This document shows, piece by piece, positions 8,501 through 16,970 of a stretch of DNA of 64,000 nt (within the stretch, counting starts at the first letter, position 1; every line of letters starts with the position of its first letter). This DNA is from Mimachlamys varia. Taxonomy: Eukaryota; Mollusca; Bivalvia; Pectinida; Pectinidae. The position numbers were made by a program, and so were the translations under genes. Location of the stretch: the NCBI GenBank assembly GCA_947623455.1, contig OX392538.1:29263001-29327000 (forward strand), written 5' to 3'. Below the pieces are notes generated by a model. It was not told where the DNA came from and searched no databases. It saw only the letters and a list, made by a program, of their open reading frames with translations.

Positions 8501-10114
8501 TGGTTAAATCTTGTTGTGTCGACAACATCAATTGTATTTCAATTGTTTTTCAAGAAGAAAACCATGTCAATTTAATACCAGAAAATAAAGACAATGCTTG
8601 GATTTAAGAATACAATTTTTCATTATTCATTTTATGCACTTAACAAGTGACACAATTTCAAATCACATATTAAATACGTGTATATGTATTTTTATGTGTA
8701 ACAGAAAAAAATAAAAAAGTCCCTCCCTCATCACATTTTAGGGGGTAAAAAAAAAAAATATGCCTCCCTCCCTCATCTTTTTTTGGAAAAATGTGCCTGA
8801 GAAACAAGACATTAATTTTGTTTGGCCTTAAGCCACTTTGAACATTTCAAGATTTCTCCATTCATTGCTTTCATTCTTGAATATTTGTAACTTATTTTTC
8901 GGTTTTGTTTCATATATTATTCATAAAATTATGTTAAGTGTGTTTTAATTATGCCACCGCCATGAAATTTGTATATTTTGTTATTCATATATCTGTTTCA
9001 TTCCATACAGTCCCTTCCCATTTAATATATCCAACATATCTCAATTGCTTCTTTCCTGACTACACATTCAAGATGGCCCGTCTTCCACAGCCTCTGATTA
9101 GCTGAAAACATATTTTGTAATAACTTTAGTTCCACTTACCGATAATGGATTATAATGATGTGTGTGAGGGATGATAACGTGATGGCACTCATGGTATAAA
9201 AATTAATTACCAATCAAAGTGGCCCCCAAATTGATGCTTCTGTTTGTCAAAATTTATTTATTGTCAAACTATAATGGAATTTAGTTGTGTCCTATGAAGG
9301 CAAAGGCACTGTTAATTTTATGGCAAAATAATCCGTATGGTAGCAATTTCACAGTCTCTGATTGGGATAATATTCGGAAGTTTCATAAAATTTTGCAGAT
9401 TATACATTTATATCTTACAAACATTTATGATTGTAATTTTGGCAGACATAACATAATATTTGATGCAGTATATAATTTTGAATCATTTATTTGCAGCTCC
9501 AAAACTCATTGTCTACGACAACGCATGTAATTTGCATACCTACTGCTTAAATAGGGATCCTGGATTCTTTAAGAATACTGTGTTTCGTGTTGATGCTTTG
9601 CACTTCAATAATCACAAGGGTAAGTTTTGTAACACCAATAACTTCTGCTTGTGTGCAGTCGTCATTATCAATACTCAGAGTGCCTGTTGTGAAAAGTTTT
9701 GAATACAATTACCTGACATTGATTACAGTGCCCATTTGATTTATTTAAGTATGTTTGCCTTTGAATACTTCCTCATAAAACCAGACTGTTGAAATATGAA
9801 AAACAACTTATGTAAACTTAAAACGAGAAGTGATTTTATCAGGGCCTTTTTGATTTGCATGTATTGATATAATGTATGTGTATATATAAAACATATATTA
9901 AAGTTATTATTATTATTTTACAGCTTGCAGACCAAGTTATGAACTTAAGATGTACCCCCAGCATAAAAAGTTCAACTCGCAATTGGTGGAACAAGGTAAC
10001 TCACGCCTACAGCGGCTCAAAAGCCAGTTGTCCTACATGACACACAAAAACTTCATGGTTCATTGCAAGCTATACATATCGGAACAGAACAGAAATGTTG
10101 TTGTCAACATTTAA
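5272..10114 (+). CDS. KDZ-transposase/HMGXB3-like gene, 5'-partial, at least four exons
   Basis: Four exons (5272-5562, 5919-6577, 9497-9619, 9924-10114) join in a consistent frame through GT/AG introns and end at a TAA (10112-10114). The spliced product has about 420 residues and starts inside the protein. Features seen are a CPHCG knuckle, then MDATS in exon 1, FCKHG at the end of exon 2, VYDNAC and HFNNH in exon 3, and NSQLVEQGNS plus LSYMTHKNF in exon 4. From memory these motifs mark the KDZ (Kyakuja-Dileera-Zisupton) transposase-derived family, which many bivalve gene sets label 'HMG domain-containing protein 3-like'. I infer that D of MDATS (5465-5467), D of YDNAC (9517-9519) and E of VEQ (9989-9991) are the metal-binding acidic residues of an RNase H-like fold. 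The roughly 30 residues normally between CKHG and YDNAC were not found, so the gene may be broken or lack a recognised exon. Confidence 0.6.
5563..5918 (+). other. Intron between exons A and B
   Basis: It starts GTTAGTC and ends TATATTTTTCAG. It is AT-rich and no other feature was seen in it. Confidence 0.6.
5919..6577 (+). CDS. KDZ/HMGXB3-like exon B: helical linker region
   Basis: The acceptor is TTTTTCAG at 5918 and the likely donor is CATG|GTGTGT at 6577/6578. The exon completes the codon split after 5562 (CG+G, Arg) and carries 219 further full codons without a stop. The region is leucine-rich and probably helical (for example SLLQLLIPKSL), then has a basic patch (KIKRGRG) and ends in FTLFCKHG. 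If the donor is not used, the frame runs only eight codons further to a TAA at 6601. Confidence 0.62.
6578..7616 (+). other. Left part of a long intron, AT-rich
   Basis: No gene-like frame, RNA gene or tandem repeat is seen between the exon B donor and the left inverted repeat of the transposon at 7617. The exon expected to encode the segment after CKHG was looked for in this stretch and not recognised. Confidence 0.5.
7640..7905 (+). promoter_or_regulatory. CpG-dense, promoter-like segment inside the transposon
   Basis: The stretch from GCCCGCCCGC (7651) to about 8060 is rich in CpG, unlike the surrounding AT-rich intron, and includes a CCAAT-like site near 7663. It lies directly upstream of the 162-codon frame. 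A promoter is an inference from composition and position only. Confidence 0.3.
7906..8394 (+). CDS. Unrecognised 162-codon reading frame inside the transposon
   Basis: The frame runs from ATG at 7906 to TAA at 8392-8394. I do not recognise the product. It is basic, has a serine run (SSSS), a polar middle (KPETDPGCKNENETGEKKR), and a plausible folded segment NAFQVLVDAGRKLTLP. Two warnings apply. A run of 11 Cs at 8015-8025 crosses the frame, so the first 36 codons depend on an exact homopolymer count. A strong donor-like GTAAGT at 8107-8112 could end an exon in the middle of the frame. A second overlapping frame after the stop (MCKICDSRDNK, from 8379) is rich in Lys/Arg, so the true product may extend by splicing or frameshift. 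An AATAAA follows at 8584. Confidence 0.35.
   Translation: MFYYRGRSYRIIVTVVRLENCTRAYGTDQLAQMTGASPPPKFADHDVSASIGKKKLDSFDKVLMSTGVSEAIKLFGHYVRISLHEVQRSSSSTCINNAKPETDPGCKNENETGEKKRNAFQVLVDAGRKLTLPTMYNTDNKIRNGKHIKFNKFVQREPVSNV
8584..8589 (+). terminator. Possible polyadenylation signal AATAAA
   Basis: AATAAA lies 190 bp after the stop of the 162-codon frame and inside the transposon. The hexamer is common by chance in AT-rich DNA. Confidence 0.3.
8831..9496 (+). other. Right part of the long intron
   Basis: AT-rich sequence between the transposon and the acceptor TTATTTGCAG at 9496. Short frames at 9285-9530 and 9460-9702 partly overlap exon C but are not in its reading frame as a whole. No additional exon was recognised. 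Confidence 0.45.
9497..9619 (+). CDS. KDZ/HMGXB3-like exon C: YDNAC motif
   Basis: The acceptor is TTTGCAG at 9496 and the donor is AAGG|GTAAGT at 9619/9620, a strong match to consensus. It contributes 41 residues, including VYDNACNLHTYCLNRD, then PGFFKNT and DALHFNNHKG. The order (YDNAC, hydrophobic FFKNT, then His pairs) is the signature region of the family. Confidence 0.68.
9620..9923 (+). other. Intron between exons C and D
   Basis: It starts GTAAGTTTTG and ends TTATTTTACAG. No other feature was seen. Confidence 0.6.
9924..10114 (+). CDS. KDZ/HMGXB3-like terminal exon D
   Basis: The exon follows TTTTACAG, completes the split codon from exon C (G+CT, Ala) and ends at TAA 10112-10114. 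It encodes 62 residues. ACRPSYELKMYPQ is followed by NSQLVEQGNSRLQRLKSQL and SYMTHKNFMVH. The Glu of VEQ is the likely third acidic residue. A GGTAAC donor-like sequence at 9995 is read through, because the frame and the family motif continue past it. Confidence 0.66.
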
Positions 10115-10337
10115 GCCATGATGTTTTAGTGTGTCATGTAGGATGTATCATGCTTTATTAAGTTTGTCATCAATAACAATATGTTTGTAAAAGGACTGTA
10201 ACACTATTTGCTAAAATGTTCATTACTTATTTTACATTTTGATAAAATTATTGTGCATTATTTTGGTGTATCAAACTGATTTTGAACAGCAAATCAAGTG
10301 TAGAAAATGATGAAATACAACAGGTATCACAGCTCTG
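10115..10337 (+). other. Likely 3' untranslated region
   Basis: AT-rich sequence after the stop. No canonical AATAAA is present before the satellite starts at 10338, so the transcript may end inside the repeat array or use a variant signal. Confidence 0.35.
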
Positions 10338-12140
10338 TTATCTGATCTGTTCTATAAGGACGTTTGTTGCCCAGTACAACATACATGTATATAACACATG
10401 TGTTATCTGATCTGTTCTATGAGGACGTTTGTTGCCCAGTACAACATACATGTGTATATAACACATGTGTTATCTGATCTGTTCTATGAGGACGTTTGTT
10501 GCCCAGTACAACATACATGTGTATATAACACATGTGTTATCTGATCTGTTCTATAAGGACGTTTGCTGCCCAGTACAACATACATGTGTATATAACACAT
10601 GTGTTATCTGGTCTGTTCTATAAGGACATTTGTTGCCCAGTACAACATACATGTGTATATAACACATGTGTTATCTGATCTGTTCTATGAGGACGTTTGT
10701 TGCCCAGTACAACATACATGTGTATATAACATGTGTTATCTGATCTGTTCTATAAGGACGTTTGTTGCCCAGTACAACATACATGTGTATATAACATGTG
10801 TTATCTGATCTGTTCTATAAGGACGTTTGTTGCCCAGTACAACATACATGTGTATATAACACATGTGTTATCTGATCTGTTCTATGAGGACGTTTGTTGC
10901 CCAGTACAACATACATGTGTATATAACACATGTGTTATCTGATCTGTTCTAAAAGGACATTTGTTGCCCAGTACAACATACATGTGTATATAACACATGT
11001 GTTATCTGATCTGTTCTATAAGGACGTTTGTTGCCCAGTACAACATACATGTGTATATAACATGTGTTATCTGATCTGTTCTATAAGGACGTTTGTTGCC
11101 CAGTACAACATACATGTGTATATAACATGTGTTATCTGATCTGTTCTATAAGGACGTTTGTTGCCCAGTACAACATACATGTGTATATAACACATGTGTT
11201 ATCTGATCTGTTCTATGAGGACGTTTGTTGCCCAGTACAACATACATGTGTATATAACACATGTGTTATCTGATATGTTCTAAAAGGACATTTGTTGCCC
11301 AGTACAACATACATGTGTATATAACACATGTGTTATCTGATCTGTTCTATAAGGACGTTTGTTGCCCAGTAAAACATACATGTGTATTTAACATGTGTTA
11401 TCTGATCTGTTCTATGAGGACGTTTGTTGCCCAGTACAACATACATGTGTATATAACATGTGTTATCTGATCTGTTCTATAAGGACGTTTGTTGCCCAGT
11501 ACAACATACATGTGTATATAACACATGTGTTATCTGATCTGTTCTATGAGGACGTTTGTTGCCCAGTACAACATACATGTGTATATAACACATGTGTCAT
11601 CTGATCTGTTCTAAAAGGACATTTGTTGCCCAGTACAACATACATGTGTATATAACACATGTGTTATCTGATCTGTTCTATGAGGACGTTTGTTGCCCAG
11701 TACAACATACATGTGTATATAACATGTGTTATCTGATCTGTTCTATAAGGACGTTTGTTGCCCAGTACAACATACATGTGTATATAACATGTGTTATCTG
11801 ATCTGTTCTATAAGGACGTTTGCTGCCCAGTACAACATACATGTGTATATAACACATGTGTTATCTGATCTGTTCTATAAGGACATTTGTTGCCCAGTAC
11901 AACATACATGTGTATATAACACATGTGTTATCTGATCTGTTCTATGAGGACGTTTGTTGCCCAGTACAACATACATGTGTATATAACATGTGTTATCTGA
12001 TCTGTTCTATAAGGACGTTTGTTGCCCAGTACAACATACATGTGTATATAACATGTGTTATCTGATCTGTTCTATAAGGACGTTTGTTGCCCAGTACAAC
12101 ATACATGTGTATATAACACATGTGTTATCTGATCTGTTCT
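10338..12140. repeat. 65/67-bp satellite, about 27 units, in 331-bp higher-order units
   Basis: TTATCTGATCTG recurs at 10338, 10403, 10470, 10537 and onward to 12125. Units are 67 bp when they contain ATAACACATGTG and 65 bp when they contain ATAACATGTG. Sets of five units (three of 67 and two of 65, 331 bp) repeat, as seen in matching blocks that begin at 10599, 10930, 11261 and 11592. A late break shortens one set (264-bp step to 11856). The long unit includes a perfect 16-bp palindrome ATAACACATGTGTTAT with a CACATGTG E-box-like core. Plus-strand frames of 69 codons in every unit are artefacts. Confidence 0.95.
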
Positions 12141-13860
12141 GTGTGTGTTGTCCATTTTGTTCAATAAGGTCAACTCTTGTTAAGAATTCATGCAACTTTG
12201 GTTGAACTAGGGCTTCTCTATCAAGTTGTATTGAATTGCTAGAAAATATCACTTAAACTGATAACACTGCTGTATTAAGTCATCATCAGACAATTTTTGT
12301 TACCACTATTTCTCGGGAAGTACAGAATCAGAAGGGAGTTTTCTCCATTGTTTCCAAATTTTGTATTTTGGACAGATTGCAAAAACAGCATGGCCAACAG
12401 TTTTGACAATTGAAAGTTGTTAACACTATTTCTCAGAGAGTACTTAGCTTTAACTTATTTTTTGTACAATATCATATACTGCTATATGAGTCATTTTAAA
12501 AAGATACAATACTACAGATAATTATTGGATGGCTAATTGTATCTTTTCACCTTTATTCAATTTAATATGAGTTATTTTTTGTGATGGTAACAGCATGGAC
12601 ATCTTATAAACACCAAAGACAACTGTAACACCACAGACATTTTTTCCATTGTATTACCATTTTAAATATCATAATTCATGTATTTTAGTAAATTTCACTA
12701 TTGGCATCCATTGTCTTTGTTTCCCAGCTGCAGAGAGGGCCATTCTTGATCAGCTGTAATATTGTGCTGAATAACCAACATTGAATGTCTGTGGTGTTAC
12801 CATTGTCATCATCTAGTGCATATTGTAACTGAATTATATTTCATCGGTATAAATATCAGTTATATAGTATTGTGTCCTAAATGAACAATTTAATTAATTA
12901 ACTAAAATATAAATTGGTTGTTTATGATGAAAATGTATATTATGCATCTTCTCTTGTCACTGAATTGCATGTGGTGTTACTAGTAATGTTTTTGCCATTG
13001 CTCACAGACAGAATACATGCTTTAATAACTGTAACAATAGTCATAGTGCTTACTATGTTGTACAAATAACATTTTACAAAAAAAATTCTGCTTTATGAAT
13101 CTTATAATATGAATCTTCCCTTTATCTTAGATATCATTTATGATTTTTCTGTTCCATTGTGTGTGGTGTTACTATAATGGTATCACCAATGTTCATGTCC
13201 TTTGTGTTACCAATTCAAAGCCCTCTTCTCTCACAATGACATATTCCATTTTGAGAACTGTTAGCTAATGTCATAGCTTTATAATTCATCAGCCGAGTAA
13301 TACATTTTATGATCTGTATTATAAGTAAACATTGTTTTGTTTGTGTTACAAAGATTTGACTGTGGTGTTACTTATCTAAGTATGTAGTGTTACTATAATT
13401 GTCTTTAGTGTTACTGTTTTGAGGGAATCTTGATTTGACAGAATATAATCTGAATTTAAAAGTTTTCTTTGAGTGGAAATGAACAATAATAAATGTTTTG
13501 GAATTTTACTTATTTAAATCACAATGCTTTTATTTTTTACAATAAAATTGATTGATAAACGGATATGATGCCTGTAGTGTTACTAAATATTTGTCTGTGG
13601 TGTTGCTTATTTGACCGGTAACACCACAGAGAGTAACACCACAAAAATTTTAGATATGTTTTCAGATTAAAATTATAACCATTGTTTTTCCATCAAATTC
13701 ATTCCAGTTATTTTACTTCTGAAGTAATTCTCTAATCTAACTTCAAACTCTTGGCTATCTGTTATAATTGTGCATCAGTAAAGCTTGAACTTTATAAGTA
13801 TTTCCTGATATAATATGTCATTACTTTAATTAAAATGTAATGCTTTGCATTCAGGCATGG
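12141..13860. repeat. Decayed, loosely periodic repeat marked by GTGGTGTTAC
   Basis: The exact 10-mer GTGGTGTTAC occurs on the plus strand at 12791, 12971, 13163 and 13362 and its complement at 12625, 13618 and 13633. Near matches lie at 13384, 13405, 13574 and 13597. Plus-strand spacing is 180, 192, 199 and 212 bp. A second pair (TTACCACTATTTCTC at 12300 and TTAACACTATTTCTC at 12420) precedes it. I read this as an old tandem repeat of about 190 bp that has lost most identity. No coding frame was found. Confidence 0.45.
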
Positions 13861-14255
13861 TTAAAGGCCCAATATACGTAACTTTCTGCAAAACTTGAAG
13901 CGAAAATCAAGCCTAATAACTTATTATATTTATAGATTTAGTTAAGATTAACTGATATCAGCAATATTCAAGATGAATTCTTTCGCGGTTACCAGTACAA
14001 CAGCAGTTGAAACACGCTATTTGTAAACATGCGTCCATTTCGAACCGTCTTCTACCTTCGGTTTGTTGTTGAAGTGAGCCCCACCTGAGTTGTTTTCAAT
14101 TATTTGGATTTTTTTGTCAAGAGTTTCTTATTAGTATATCGCTCAGGTTTACTTCGTTTTAGGCTTATTTTTGCATGGTTATCAAATGGATTTTTTTTTC
14201 GTAATTTTTCAGAATCACGAAAATTTCCCTGAAATTACGTATATTGGGCCTTTAA
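13861..14255. mobile_element. Intact 387-bp MITE with TTAA target duplication
   Basis: The element spans 13865-14251 and is flanked by TTAA on both sides (13861-13864 and 14252-14255). Its ends are perfect 17-bp inverted repeats, AGGCCCAATATACGTAA at 13865-13881 and the complement ending at 14251, with weaker pairing inward. It has no coding frame. TTAA duplications are typical of piggyBac and Kolobok elements; I cannot choose between them. A second copy, broken by other repeats, lies at 2313-2358 plus 4435-4555. Confidence 0.85.
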
Positions 14256-14908
14256 GTGGTAGACTTTTATTGGAATTTTACCTTTTGATGGAAATCATGT
14301 GATTAGCTGAAATTTAATTTGTGAACGACTTCTGTGTAGGTGTAATGATTCAGAATTTTTCATTGTGTTAGATTAATTCAAAATAGATTTCACAATTGTT
14401 TTTATGACAGCAACAATTAACTGATCCTTCATGCAAGAGTATATTATTCAGTAATGAAATAGTAACTGGAGTAAATAGCTTTTTATCAGTGCATATCTAG
14501 GTATAACTTTGTGGTAAGGGTATACACATTTTATGTTTATGTAGCTGAATATGTCCGATTAAATATTGTCTCCCAGAATTTTTCTGTGTTCTGCTATGTT
14601 GTTATTTGAACTTGATAGTAACAAAAGTGTGCAATGTATATGCATATTTTTGCGTCAATTTTATAATCTATCTAAAGTACATGCTATACTTGATTTCTGT
14701 TATTGGAGTAATAAAGTAATTTCATTTTGGAATCAATAAATTTATTACTTTATAAATCCTATTGTTGTTTGTTTTCCTCTTTAAAGTATTTGGTGATCTG
14801 AGCACACCTACCTCCTTTCATGCAGAAAATGTGCACAAATTTTCATTAATAGTTATACACTTTTGATAATGATACCGAAGACTTGAATTTTGATGATGTT
14901 CTAGAACA
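14256..14908. other. AT-rich spacer
   Basis: No gene, repeat array or RNA feature was seen. A short imperfect inverted repeat (TAAAGTAAT / ATTACTTTA, near 14713-14753) is unremarkable in such AT-rich DNA. Confidence 0.4.
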
Positions 14909-15139
14909 TCAAACCATTCTCATATTAGACAAGAGGCTAATTGTGTCTAGTTTGTCACCTGCTTTTCCTGTCCACTTATGAAGAAAAAGATACTTCGAAC
15001 CTTTGACCATATTTTCTTGAATGAAGAAATCCTTCAGGCATGTGAGCTGATGATATTGAAGCTTCCGAAACACTTTACAAGACAGCCAATGCAATGGATC
15101 AGCATTGCTCATATGTAATGGTTCAGACATATCAGTCAA
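14909..15139 (-). CDS. Unrecognised 76-codon minus-strand frame
   Basis: The frame starts at 15139 and ends at 14909. The product is not recognised. Its composition is protein-like, with mixed charge and spaced aromatics (for example PLHWLSCKVFRKL and KYLFLHKWTGKAGDKLD). The last codons read MRM before a GTTTGA, so a splice donor at the 3' end is possible and this could be an exon. There is no supporting neighbour. Chance is a real alternative. Confidence 0.2.
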   Translation of the reverse strand: MTDMSEPLHMSNADPLHWLSCKVFRKLQYHQLTCLKDFFIQENMVKGSKYLFLHKWTGKAGDKLDTISLLSNMRMV

Positions 15140-15390
15140 TCAAAAAGAGTTTTTTGAGGATTAGAAAAGTAGACTTATTACGTATTATTGTGTATGTCAT
15201 TTACTGGTCGCCTGCCGAAAATAATTTAAGGGGACTATAGTATTTAAAATTGTCTCCCCCAGTTTGTCTGGATATTGGGTTTTTGACAACAACTTAAGAT
15301 AGAAACTTCATATATGTATAGCTTAGGATTATGAGGTAACACAGGTGGGGGATTGACTATGGGATCTAAAGTTCAATTATGGCGGTCTTA
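15140..15390. other. Spacer with no recognised feature
   Basis: It includes a segment that may be part of a dispersed repeat (GTCTCCCCCAGTTTG, 15252-15266), but no second copy is present in the window. Confidence 0.35.
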
Positions 15391-15562
15391 TAAGATAAGA
15401 TAAGTTTATTTTCTGGTGCAGGACATTTTATAGTCCTCTATACCAGACTCAAAACAACATGCAGATATTGATATATATATATATACAGAACACATATTTA
15501 AAATAAACATGTACATAATAGTTTAAGATTAAATTTCAGTCCAGTATATAATACATTATGTT

Positions 15563-15781
15563 TTATATGGTAATTTCAGCTGTGTAGTTATAAAAAAATA
15601 TCTTGTTTTTTTTCCAATTATTGTCCAGAGCATTTTTGAAAGCGTTTATACTGGGTGCGGATACTATAGATTCAGGTAGGCTGTTCCTGTATTTTACTGT
15701 TCTTATTGAAAAAAAGATTTTCTCATGCCCAGAAGACACTTTGTAGCCCTGCGTTGGACGCCCTCTATCATGTGTATATAT
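15563..15781 (-). pseudogene. C-terminal fragment of the retrotransposon polymerase
   Basis: The frame runs without a stop from 15781 down to the TAA at 15563-15565 and reads IYTHDRGRPTQGYKV early on, then RNSLPESIVSAPSINAFKN. NSLPE..V.AP..N.FK is the usual C-terminal signature of CR1/Jockey ORF2 (normally WNSLP; the Trp is Arg here). A second frame over 15735-15775 reads IEGVQRRATK, which also resembles the family further upstream, so a frameshift near 15770 is possible. Confidence 0.6.
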
Positions 15782-15807
15782 TTACAGTCTACACTGACAT
15801 TCACTCG

Positions 15808-16067
15808 ATAACCATTACTCAACAGACTATCATTATCACTGCATAACTGTAGTCAAATACGTCACAAATTTCTATGACGTCGACAACAATTCATGTGGGC
15901 GGAGCTATGCAAATCCTACAGTTTGAAACACAATTGTGTGACGTCACCAACAATTAACGTAGGCGTAGCTTGCAAATTTCATGCTGTTACATTTATTGAA
16001 ACATTCCCACGTTTATTGGTTTTGAAATGAAATCGTGTCCGAAGATTTGACTATAATGAATGGTTAT
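15808..16067. mobile_element. Small inverted-repeat insertion with two CRE-bearing half-copies
   Basis: The segment separates two parts of the reverse transcriptase. It is bounded by ATAACCATT (15808-15816) and its complement AATGGTTAT (16059-16067), with a further shared AGTCAAAT just inside each end. The interior has two similar copies of about 64 bp. The first starts TGACGTCGACAACAATT at 15875 and includes the octamer ATGCAAAT (15907-15914). The second starts TGACGTCACCAACAATTAA at 15939. The borders are not certain because the target duplication is unclear. Confidence 0.4.
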
Positions 16068-16072
16068 TGAAT

Positions 16073-16606
16073 TTACCCGTTTTCCATTGTAGTTATCCCC
16101 CGATAACCTAAACAAAATAGAAAGTTAATCCTTAAATGTTTACTTCGGTATGGATACCACACTGCGCTAGCATAATCCAGTTGGGAACGTACAAGGCATT
16201 TATAAAGAGGAACAACAGTTTTTATATCCATAAATTGAAATGTTCTTCTTAGGAGAGCAAACATGGAATTTTCTTTTTTAACTTTTTCGCTGATGTGGGC
16301 TTCGAATGAGAGATCAGAATCTATTATAGCGCCAATATTTTTTTCCTGTGTTGTTGTTTGAAGTGGGTTTCCTAAGTTTGTATGTGACATCTTGGTGATC
16401 CATCGGTATTCCTCTGCCTATTCTCATGTGCTTACATTTGTCCGGATGCATTTTGAGAAGCCATGTATCGCTCCAGTCGCACATAGCGTTTAGGTCACCT
16501 GGAGCTCAGTGCAGTGGTTAGTGTTATCTATAATTTCAAAGATCTTCGTATCATCTGCAAAGAGGTGCATGTCCGACTTAACGATATCTGGCAGATCGTT
16601 ATATTT
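16073..16606 (-). pseudogene. Reverse transcriptase fragment with FADD catalytic motif
   Basis: Minus-strand translation gives YNDLPDIVKSDMHLFADDTK (the FADDTK codons are 16544-16561), the YADD-type active site of the polymerase palm. After a frameshift near 16500 it reads CDWSDTWLLKMHPDKCKHM. After another near 16395 it reads EKNIGAIIDSDLSFEAHISEKV and CLVRSQLDYASAVWYPYRSKH. This order (FADD, W.L..HPDKC, EK.IG..ID..L.F..HI, L.Y.S.VW.PY) is the CR1/Jockey arrangement. The fragment begins inside the palm domain and everything upstream is absent. At least two frameshifts make it non-functional. Confidence 0.85.
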
Positions 16607-16970
16607 AAGTTATTTTGCGAACAATTTGTAAGTTTTAAATCCCCAAACCTTAGGGATGCTACCAAGCAAATAAGAGAGATATTTAATGAATTAGTTTAGT
16701 TTGCTTAGTTTCAGACAAAGAATAGATTATTTCAACGTATATCAAAATTGACGCATTTGGCCCCATTCTGACGCTTTTTGCCCTCAACATTCTATGGAAC
16801 GGCAAATTAACATGTAATCAATTAATTGCACCTTCCAATTATGTGTATATATCTTTAATTATTTGAAGATAAGTACAATTAATTTGAACCTATCTCCAAT
16901 TGAATTGAAACTTTCTTCAATTGATTTGAAGATACATGTAGGTACACATATAACATTAATATATCCAAAG
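16607..16970. other. AT-rich spacer with short related segments
   Basis: Between 16870 and 16945 three similar pieces occur in a row (ACAATTAATTTGAA, CCAATTGAATTGAA, TCAATTGATTTGAA), a small degenerate tandem. Nothing else was recognised. Confidence 0.35.

Larger units (their letters stand above)
7617..8830. mobile_element. 1.2-kb DNA transposon with 38-bp terminal inverted repeats
   Basis: Bases 7617-7654 (TTAGGCCAAA onward to GCCC) pair with 8793-8830 in inverted orientation at 33 of 38 positions; the core TCTTGTTTCTCA is exact. The right border is followed by TTAA (8828-8831 overlaps the border), and the left border is preceded by ATTA, so the target may be a decayed TTAA. The interior holds a CpG-dense 400-bp segment, a 162-codon frame and an AATAAA, but no recognisable transposase. 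It lies in the same orientation-neutral intron as the KDZ-like gene. I infer a non-autonomous element, perhaps one that has captured gene sequence. Confidence 0.75.
15391..16606 (-). mobile_element. 5'-truncated non-LTR retrotransposon, CR1/Jockey-like
   Basis: Read on the minus strand, the segment encodes the second half of a reverse transcriptase, then a C-terminal tail, a 3' UTR, and an end made of repeated TTATC (AAATAAACTTATCTTATCTT, complement of 15391-15410). Short 3' repeats and 5' truncation are usual for CR1-type elements copied by target-primed reverse transcription. The coding part has frameshifts and is interrupted by a small CRE-containing insertion (15808-16067), so the copy is dead. 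Confidence 0.8.

Noticed and set aside
9994..9999. Intron donor (GGTAAC) within the last KDZ-like exon
   Set aside because: The frame continues past it with family-like sequence (NSRLQRLKSQLSYM) to a stop, so it is read through.
10599..12205. Repeated 69-codon cysteine-containing plus-strand genes
   Set aside because: They are artefacts of the 65/67-bp satellite and stop each time the phase changes.
15468..15486. TA microsatellite as a regulatory element
   Set aside because: It is a short simple repeat in the 3' UTR of a dead retrotransposon.
16514..16699. Plus-strand 61-codon frame
   Set aside because: It is antisense to the FADD part of the retrotransposon polymerase.
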